Origin: Dysgonamonadaceae bacterium
Lineage (GTDB): Bacteria; Bacteroidota; Bacteroidia; Bacteroidales; Azobacteroidaceae
Length of the DNA stretch: 11,576 nucleotides
Assembly: GCA_031258895.1 (NCBI GenBank)
Contig: JAIRMF010000030.1
Location: 1 to 11,576 of the forward strand
Reading direction: 5' to 3'
Part shown: positions 6,152 to 11,576 of the stretch, in pieces
How positions within the stretch are numbered: position 1 is the first letter of the stretch
Layout of the letters: the number at the start of each line of letters is the position of its first letter
Translations under genes and position numbers: made by a program
The notes under the pieces: model-generated
Seen by the model: only the letters and a program-made list of their open reading frames with translations
What the model was told of the DNA's origin: nothing
Database searches by the model: none

Positions 6152-7552
6152 ATGAAAAAATTACATCTCACAATCACGCTTGCGGCCCTGTTAATCACAA
6201 TAAACGTCTCCTCCCAAGAGAAAAAAACACCCGGATGGGCAAAAGAATCTTCCGAACAAAAAATAACCCGGATGGAATGGTGGACCAACGACCGGTTCGG
6301 AATGTTCATCCACTGGGGACTCTACGCCCTGCCCGCCCGACAGGAATGGGTCCAGCATAACGAACGAATCCCGAAAACCGACTACCGCAAATATTTCGAA
6401 CACTTCAACCCCGACCTCTATGACCCCGCCGACTGGGCCAAAAAAGCAAAAAAAGCCGGCATGAAATATGTAGTCGTGACAACCAAACATCACGAAGGAT
6501 TCTGTATGTTCGATACCAAATACACCGACTACAAAATAACAAATACCCCCTACCGAAAAGACGCCATCAAACCATTAGTCGATGCGTTCCGTGCCGAAGG
6601 ACTGCGTATCGGATTCTACTACTCGCTCATCGACTGGCACCACCCCGAATTCACCCTCGACCCGATACATCCCGAATGTCCGCGTGCCAAAAACGTCCGC
6701 GGTGACCGGTTCGTGATGGATACCATCGCCGCAAATGAACTGAATAAAAAACGGGACATAAAAAAGTATCAACAGTACATGAAAAACCAGTTGACCGAAC
6801 TGCTCTCAAACTACGGACAAATAGACGAACTGTTCCTCGACTTCTCCTACAGCGACAAAGGGCATAAAGAATGGGACTCCGAAGGACTGCTGAAAATTAT
6901 CCGTAGCCTCCAGCCGCAAATAATCGTCAACGACCGCCTCGACCTTAACGACACAAACTGGGGATATGACTACGTAACCCCCGAACAAACAATGCCGGAC
7001 AAATGGGAAACCCGAAAAAACCCCGAAACAGACGAACAGGTGAGAGTCCCCTGGGAAACCTGTCAGACATTCTCCGGATCATGGGGATACAACCGCGACG
7101 AAACCTCCTGGAAAACCGACAGACAACTCATAGCAATGCTAATCGAAGTGGTCAGCAAAGGTGGTAACCTGCTCCTCAACGTAGGCCCGACCGCAAGAGG
7201 AACATTCGACTCCCGCGCCAACGAACGTCTCGAAGGATTAGGCCGTTGGATGGAAGTGAACAGCCGCTCAATATACAACTGTACCCAAGCGCCCGAAGAA
7301 TTCCCCCGCCCCGCAAACACCATGCTGACATACAACCCGAAAGCAAAAATACTCTACATACACGTCCTAAACTGGCCTACCTTCAGAACGCTTAAAATGG
7401 AAAACTTCAGAGATAAAATCAAATACGCCCAAATATTGAACGACGGCTCCGAGATCTATCTGAGAAGCAAAAACGAAAATGACGTCGAACTCTCGCTTCC
7501 CCTCGCTCAACCCGCTACAGAAATCCCGGTCATAGAAGTCTTCCTGAAGTAA
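6152..7552 (+). CDS. Secreted GH29 alpha-L-fucosidase, copy 1
   Basis: Family 29 glycoside hydrolases are retaining exo-enzymes that remove terminal alpha-L-fucose from glycans. The product has 466 residues. A signal peptide (MKKLHLTITLAALLITINVSS) without a lipobox cysteine predicts release into the periplasm. The catalytic (beta/alpha) barrel spans about 25-370 and includes NDRFGMFIHWGLY (His54), the fucose-binding KHHEGFCMFDTKYTDY (His113, His114), IDELFLDFSY with Asp230 as the expected nucleophile, then TPEQTMP (Glu278) and PWETCQTFSGSWGY (Glu302), either of which could supply the acid/base. GNLLLNVGP closes the barrel, and a C-terminal beta domain of about 100 residues ends with IPVIEVFLK. 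I chose the ATG at 6152 because it opens the signal peptide and follows the promoter at 6084-6118. The second fucosidase follows after 38 bases. Linkage specificity cannot be read from sequence. Confidence 0.95.
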   Translation: MKKLHLTITLAALLITINVSSQEKKTPGWAKESSEQKITRMEWWTNDRFGMFIHWGLYALPARQEWVQHNERIPKTDYRKYFEHFNPDLYDPADWAKKAKKAGMKYVVVTTKHHEGFCMFDTKYTDYKITNTPYRKDAIKPLVDAFRAEGLRIGFYYSLIDWHHPEFTLDPIHPECPRAKNVRGDRFVMDTIAANELNKKRDIKKYQQYMKNQLTELLSNYGQIDELFLDFSYSDKGHKEWDSEGLLKIIRSLQPQIIVNDRLDLNDTNWGYDYVTPEQTMPDKWETRKNPETDEQVRVPWETCQTFSGSWGYNRDETSWKTDRQLIAMLIEVVSKGGNLLLNVGPTARGTFDSRANERLEGLGRWMEVNSRSIYNCTQAPEEFPRPANTMLTYNPKAKILYIHVLNWPTFRTLKMENFRDKIKYAQILNDGSEIYLRSKNENDVELSLPLAQPATEIPVIEVFLK

Positions 7553-7590
7553 AAAATACACATAAACCGTATCCCAAAATCGTTTGTCTA

Positions 7591-8994
7591 ATGAGGAAAA
7601 TAATAATTATATGCTCCGTCCTTTCCCTCGCCTTCTTCCCGCGTACGGCCTTAACACAGGAAAAACAGGAACAGAATGTGCCGCAATGGGCCAAAGAAAC
7701 TCCGGAACAAAAAGCGGAACGGATGGCTTGGTGGACCAATGATCGCTTCGGAATGTTTATCCACTGGGGACTCTACTCGATGCCCTCCCGTCACGAATGG
7801 GTAATGCACTACGAGCGTATCCCGATCGCCGAATACCGCAAATACTTCGAACATTTCAACCCCGACCTCTACAACCCCTCGGAATGGGCCAAAGAAGCGA
7901 AAGCGGCAGGTATGAAATACGTCGTAGTAGGGGCCAAACATCACGAAGGATTCTGTATGTTCGATACCAAATACACCGACTACAAAGTAACAAACACCCC
8001 TTACGGCAAAGACTTGATTCGTGAACTTGTCGACGCGTTCCGTGCCGAAGGACTGCGAATCGGATTCTACTACTCACTCATCGACTGGCATCACCCCGAT
8101 TTCCCATACGACTGGATGCACCCCGAATGCCCTCACCTGGAAGGCGGAACAATGATGGAAATAGATACCGCAGCAACGAAAAAGGCCAACGAAACCCGTG
8201 ACATAACAAAGTACCAACAGTACATGAAAAATCAACTCGCGGAACTGCTCACAAACTATGGGCAAATAGACGAACTGTTCCTCGATTTTTCATACTACGA
8301 AAAAGGACATAAACAATGGGATTCCGAAGGCCTGCTAAAACTCGTCCGTAGTCTTCAACCGCAAATAATCGTTGATGACAGGCTCGACCTCCTTCACACA
8401 ACCTGGGGATGGGATTTCGTGTCTCCCGAACAGACAATGCCGGAAAAATGGGAAACCCGAAAACATCCCGTGACAGAGAAAGAAATACGAGTGCCGTGGG
8501 AAACTTGCCAGACTTTTTCCGGTTCCTGGGGATACCATCGCGACGAAGCCTCCTGGAAAAGCAATCGACAGTTACTCTCAATGTTGATAGAAGTGGTCAG
8601 TAAAGGTGGCAACCTGCTCCTCAACGTAGGCCCAACTTCGCGCGGGCTGATTGACTATCGCGCAAAAGCAAGTCTGTCCGGCATCGCTCGGTGGATGGAA
8701 GTGAACAGCCGCTCAATATATAACTGTACCGAGGCGCCCGAAGAATTCTCCCGCCCTGCAAACACACTGCTAACCTACAATCCCAAAGCAAAAATACTTT
8801 ATGTCCACGTCCTAACCTGGCCTACATTCAAGTCCCTGACGTTAGAAGGATACAAAGATAAAATCAAATACGCACAAATACTTAATGACGGCTCCGAGAT
8901 CCGGTTTCGGGATAAGAATGAAAATGTAGAACTTTTACTTCCCCTGATTCAGCCTGATACGGAAATTCCGGTCATAGAGATATTTCTGAAATAA
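7591..8994 (+). CDS. Secreted GH29 alpha-L-fucosidase, copy 2
   Basis: The product has 467 residues and is a close paralogue of the preceding gene, colinear throughout and about three quarters identical by eye. It has a signal peptide (MRKIIIICSVLSLAFFPRTALT, probable cleavage before Gln). Conserved GH29 residues are His58 in FIHWGLY, His117/His118 in KHHEGF, Asp232 in LFLDFSY as the expected nucleophile, and Glu280 (SPEQTMP) and Glu304 (WETCQTF) as acid/base candidates. The largest differences from copy 1 lie near residues 175-205, after HPECP, where copy 2 is two residues shorter. That region could line the substrate site, so the two enzymes may prefer different glycans. I see no promoter in the 38-base gap, so it is probably co-transcribed with copy 1. 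The next gene starts 43 bases downstream. Confidence 0.95.
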   Translation: MRKIIIICSVLSLAFFPRTALTQEKQEQNVPQWAKETPEQKAERMAWWTNDRFGMFIHWGLYSMPSRHEWVMHYERIPIAEYRKYFEHFNPDLYNPSEWAKEAKAAGMKYVVVGAKHHEGFCMFDTKYTDYKVTNTPYGKDLIRELVDAFRAEGLRIGFYYSLIDWHHPDFPYDWMHPECPHLEGGTMMEIDTAATKKANETRDITKYQQYMKNQLAELLTNYGQIDELFLDFSYYEKGHKQWDSEGLLKLVRSLQPQIIVDDRLDLLHTTWGWDFVSPEQTMPEKWETRKHPVTEKEIRVPWETCQTFSGSWGYHRDEASWKSNRQLLSMLIEVVSKGGNLLLNVGPTSRGLIDYRAKASLSGIARWMEVNSRSIYNCTEAPEEFSRPANTLLTYNPKAKILYVHVLTWPTFKSLTLEGYKDKIKYAQILNDGSEIRFRDKNENVELLLPLIQPDTEIPVIEIFLK

Positions 8995-9037
8995 CCGTGT
9001 TATTTCCATAATGTCTTTGAAAACTAAAAGTAAGCTT

Positions 9038-10087
9038 ATGAAACAACTGTTCGGCGGGGTTTTTGCAAAAAGAATTGTTACTGTACTGTTTGCCGTGCTT
9101 TTTGTCGCAAATGCATATACACAGATACCCGGCGAAACCTGTGATTTAACATCTGCGGAAGTAAAAAAAATCAGAGAAGAATTGAATCTTGTTGCAAGCA
9201 AGGTTAAAATAAAAGGGCAGACGCTACTGATAGATTCCACATTACTGAGGTTGGAAATGGAAAAGGAAGAAGCAATGTTGCCCGCTGACGAACTATACGA
9301 CGGAGAATGGAACAATGAATTTGTGCGTGCATATTCCAAAAGCCAGATTCCCGATACATTCCGAATAGACGTAACTTCTTTCGTAAACCCTTTCAACGGC
9401 AGGGTTACCTCACGTTTCGGCGTTCGCAAACGTCGGTTTCATTACGGTACAGATATAAAGTTGCAGGTTGGCGATACCGTATTAGCTGCTTTCGACGGCA
9501 AGGTAAGAATTAAAAAAAATCAGGGCAGACGGAAAGGTTATGGTAAATATATCGTACTTCGCCATTCTAACGGCCTGGAAACAGTTTATGGACATTTGTC
9601 CGGCTTTCTCGTTGACCTCGACGAAAATGTAAAAGCAGGCCAACCGATTGGTCTTGGTGGTAACACAGGACGCTCTTTCGGTTCTCATCTGCATTTCGAA
9701 TGCCGTTTCCTCGGAATGCCTATTAATCCCGAAGAAATTGTCGATTTTGAAAACGAGTGTACCTTCGACGAATCCTATCTTTTTGTAAAATCCCAATCCC
9801 AAAAATATAATTATGCTACCTCACTACAGACAAAGCGTAGAAAACAACTCCAGGCAACAAGACAAAAAACATCAACAACTGCCGGAAAATCGAGTTCCAC
9901 CGTTGCAACAGCAAAATATTCAGAGATTGCGTCCGATGGGAAATTACACTACCATCGCGTCAGGGGAGGTGATACGCTTGGAGCAATCGCTGTTAAGTAC
10001 GGTACAACGGTTTCCAAATTGTGTAAACTCAATGGAATAACCTCGACCACCAAATTAAAAATAGGCAAGGTTTTGCGTTGTTCGTAA
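9038..10087 (+). CDS. Secreted M23 peptidoglycan endopeptidase with C-terminal LysM
   Basis: M23 (LytM-type) zinc peptidases cut peptide cross-links in peptidoglycan. The product has 349 residues: a signal peptide (MKQLFGGVFAKRIVTVLFAV...ANAYTQ), a charged region of about 90 residues, the M23 domain (about 115-230), a basic Ser/Thr-rich linker (about 265-300), and a LysM domain for glycan binding (about 305-349). All catalytic residues are present: His135 and Asp139 in HYGTD, His186 in YGHLS, and His217 and His219 in HLHFE. It should therefore be active, not a degenerate activator such as EnvC. I chose the ATG at 9038 because it gives a normal signal peptide after an A-rich leader; an in-frame ATG at 9011 adds MSLKTKSKL and cannot be excluded. 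It may be transcribed from the fucosidases or from a promoter I cannot see. Codons are less C-ended than in the fucosidases. Confidence 0.93.
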   Translation: MKQLFGGVFAKRIVTVLFAVLFVANAYTQIPGETCDLTSAEVKKIREELNLVASKVKIKGQTLLIDSTLLRLEMEKEEAMLPADELYDGEWNNEFVRAYSKSQIPDTFRIDVTSFVNPFNGRVTSRFGVRKRRFHYGTDIKLQVGDTVLAAFDGKVRIKKNQGRRKGYGKYIVLRHSNGLETVYGHLSGFLVDLDENVKAGQPIGLGGNTGRSFGSHLHFECRFLGMPINPEEIVDFENECTFDESYLFVKSQSQKYNYATSLQTKRRKQLQATRQKTSTTAGKSSSTVATAKYSEIASDGKLHYHRVRGGDTLGAIAVKYGTTVSKLCKLNGITSTTKLKIGKVLRCS

Positions 10088-10103
10088 ATTCTTCATACTT
10101 TTG
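10072..10103 (+). promoter_or_regulatory. Promoter of the DUF1599-DoxX gene pair
   Basis: TTTG (10072-10075) is followed after 20 bases by a perfect -7 box TACTTTTG (10096-10103), an ideal Bacteroidetes spacing. The -33 box lies inside the last codons of the M23 gene. Transcription would start near 10109, only about 14 bases before the ATG at 10123. It rules out an in-frame ATG at 10078 as the start of the next gene. Confidence 0.75.
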
Positions 10104-10122
10104 CACGGTCAAAGACGAAACG

Positions 10123-10677
10123 ATGGATACTAAAGAGCAATTCGAAGCTGTGATTCATTCCTGCCGTAGCCTTTTTGATGACAAACTAAAAGATTACGGT
10201 GCTTCGTGGCGCGTAATGCGTCCTGAGTCCATTACCGACCAACTGTTCATAAAAGTTAAACGTATCCGTACCCTCGAAAACAAAAATGCCGTACTGATTG
10301 GCGAGGGCATATGCGAAGAGTTTGTAGCGATAGTCAATTATGGGATTATAGGTTTAATACAATTACAATTAGGATTTTCGGACTGTGTGGATATTGATAA
10401 CAGGCGGGCGCTTGAACTCTACGATTTCCATGTGAACCGAACGAAAGAACTAATGTATGCAAAAAACCATGACTATGATGAAGCATGGCGCTGTATGCGG
10501 ATAACTTCACTCACAGACCTGATTTTTCAGAAAATTTGCCGTACAAAGCAAATTGAGACAAACAAAGGCTTGACACTCGTTTCCGAAGGTATCGATGCCA
10601 ACTATTCGGATATGATTAATTACTCTTTATTTTCTCTTATAAAATATGAATTTGAAGAAAAAAACCGTATTGATTGA
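10123..10677 (+). CDS. DUF1599 domain protein with two tandem domain copies
   Basis: The product has 184 residues, is soluble, and has no signal peptide. It contains two related halves. The first (about 10-85) has KDYGASWRVMRPESITDQLFIK followed by KRIRTLE. The second (about 98-180) has NHDYDEAWRCMRITSLTDLIF followed by RTKQIE. The shared pattern is Y-(2)-[AS]WR-x-MR-(2)-S-[IL]-TD-(2)-F-x-K-(2)-R. This matches the duplicated DUF1599 family common in Bacteroidetes. Its biochemical role is not established; helical, MazG-like or nucleotide-related proposals remain inference. I chose the ATG at 10123 because the promoter at 10072-10103 would start transcription downstream of the earlier in-frame ATG at 10078. 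Its 3' end overlaps the next gene by 32 bases, so the two are probably translated together. Confidence 0.88.
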   Translation: MDTKEQFEAVIHSCRSLFDDKLKDYGASWRVMRPESITDQLFIKVKRIRTLENKNAVLIGEGICEEFVAIVNYGIIGLIQLQLGFSDCVDIDNRRALELYDFHVNRTKELMYAKNHDYDEAWRCMRITSLTDLIFQKICRTKQIETNKGLTLVSEGIDANYSDMINYSLFSLIKYEFEEKNRID

Positions 10678-11576
10678 AATATGTAGATTGTTACTCGGAG
10701 CGGCTCTTGTTCTGTCCGGTTTTTTCAAAGCAATTGATCCTTGGGGTAGCGCCTACAAGATTGATGAGTATCTCGGTGCATTCGGATTGCGTCATCTTAC
10801 CGCTCTCGATTTAGGTTTTTCATTCATACAGATTGCCGTTGAATTTACCGTAGGAGCATGTCTGTTGCTTGGTATTTATAGAAAACGCACTACGCTGCTG
10901 GCACTTGTCATTATGCTATTTATGACCCCGCTAACGCTGTATCTTGCCTTCAAAAACCCGATTTCGGATTGTGGCTGTTTCGGCGATGCTTTGATCATAA
11001 GCAACTGGCTTACCTTTCTCAAAAATGTGATTCTGCTTGCAACTGCCGTTTATCTGTTCCAACATAAAAAATCACTTGCCCAACTATTTTCCAGACAGAA
11101 ATACTTTGTAACTTTCTTATGGACCCTTTTCTTCATCGTAGGTTTTTCTGCTTATTCTTGCACGAATCTACCCATTGTTGACTTTCGACCTTATAAAATT
11201 GGAACCAATATCAAAGAAAAAATGAAAATTCCCGATGATGCAGAACAATCAAAATACGAAACTACACTTGTTTATTCCAAAAATGGCGTAAGTAAGGAGT
11301 TCAACATCAACAACTACCCTAAAGATGATTCGACGTGGACTTTCGTTGATTCTCGCAATCGTTTGGTAAAAAAAGGTTATGTCCCACCGATCCACGATTT
11401 TACGATAACTGACGTCATGGGAGAAGACATTACCGACGCAATACTTGATAATCTCTCGTATACCTTCCTTTTGATTTCAAGCAATATAGAAAATGCAAAG
11501 GACAATAATATTTCATTAATCAACGATATATACGACTATGCTCGTCTAAACGAATACGGTTTTTATGCACTGACCG
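10646..11576 (+). CDS. DoxX/MauE-like membrane protein, 3' end beyond window
   Basis: The frame is open from the ATG at 10646 to the window edge (310 codons, no stop). It opens with MNLKKKTVLIEICRLLLGAA. The N-terminal part has four helices (about 7-28, 54-77, 83-102, 123-139), with SGFFKAIDPWG after helix 1 and the redox-type SDCGCFGD (Cys109, Cys111) after helix 3. Both are typical of DoxX/MauE-type membrane proteins. A fifth helix (about 154-171) leads to a domain outside the membrane (about 175 onward) with DDSTWTFVDSRN and PPIHDFTITD; the part reaching the edge (YTFLLISSNI and beyond) looks thioredoxin-like in layout. It overlaps the DUF1599 gene by 32 bases. No nearer start is available, since the next ATG would remove most of the first helices. 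From memory, related Bacteroides loci continue with triosephosphate isomerase, which cannot be seen here. Confidence 0.9.
   Translation, partial: MNLKKKTVLIEICRLLLGAALVLSGFFKAIDPWGSAYKIDEYLGAFGLRHLTALDLGFSFIQIAVEFTVGACLLLGIYRKRTTLLALVIMLFMTPLTLYLAFKNPISDCGCFGDALIISNWLTFLKNVILLATAVYLFQHKKSLAQLFSRQKYFVTFLWTLFFIVGFSAYSCTNLPIVDFRPYKIGTNIKEKMKIPDDAEQSKYETTLVYSKNGVSKEFNINNYPKDDSTWTFVDSRNRLVKKGYVPPIHDFTITDVMGEDITDAILDNLSYTFLLISSNIENAKDNNISLINDIYDYARLNEYGFYALT

Noticed and set aside
7553..7590. Separate promoter for fucosidase copy 2
   Set aside because: A TTTG is present but no TA at the required position and no suitable -33 box; co-transcription is simpler.
6152..8994. Polysaccharide utilisation locus
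   Set aside because: No SusC/SusD pair, sensor-regulator or sulfatase is present in the window, so only a fucosidase pair is supported.
8995..9037. Promoter or terminator between fucosidase copy 2 and the M23 gene
   Set aside because: No TAnnTTTG box with correct spacing and no stem followed by a T-run can be seen; the question stays open.

Overview
The window looks like chromosomal DNA of a gut-type Bacteroidales bacterium. The evidence is Bacteroidetes-type promoters (a TTTG-like -33 box, about 19-23 bases, then TAnnTTTG), no Shine-Dalgarno dependence, a SmpB-MetH pair, a DUF1599 protein followed by a DoxX/MauE-like membrane protein, and secreted GH29 fucosidases. I cannot name the genus from sequence alone.

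Layout, left to right. (1) Positions 1-96 hold the 5' end of a minus-strand gene that runs off the left edge, with its own promoter; it may be a transposase. (2) Positions 281-5679 are a compact minus-strand operon, transcribed right to left: a lipoprotein, a five-helix Yip1-like membrane protein, smpB (trans-translation) and metH (B12-dependent methionine synthase). The genes touch or overlap, and one good promoter lies at 5706-5736. (3) Positions 5680-6151 form a 472-base divergent intergenic region. It carries 3.5 tandem copies of a 42-base, hairpin-forming repeat, an inverted partial copy of that repeat, and promoters facing both ways. (4) Positions 6152-8994 hold two adjacent, closely related secreted GH29 alpha-L-fucosidases, without SusC/SusD, sulfatase or regulator genes in view. 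(5) From 9038 rightwards come an M23/LysM cell-wall endopeptidase, a duplicated-DUF1599 protein with its own promoter inside the end of the previous gene, and a DoxX/MauE-like membrane protein cut by the right edge.

Functionally the window joins two conserved housekeeping neighbourhoods (smpB-metH on the left, M23/DUF1599/DoxX on the right), separated by a fucosidase pair that would release fucose from glycans in the periplasm or outside the cell. No defence system, CRISPR array, RNA gene or complete mobile element is visible.

The most interesting signals are the structured 42-base repeat array, an abrupt change of codon usage inside metH close to the boundary between its homocysteine and folate domains, and the near-identical DNA blocks shared by the two fucosidase genes.
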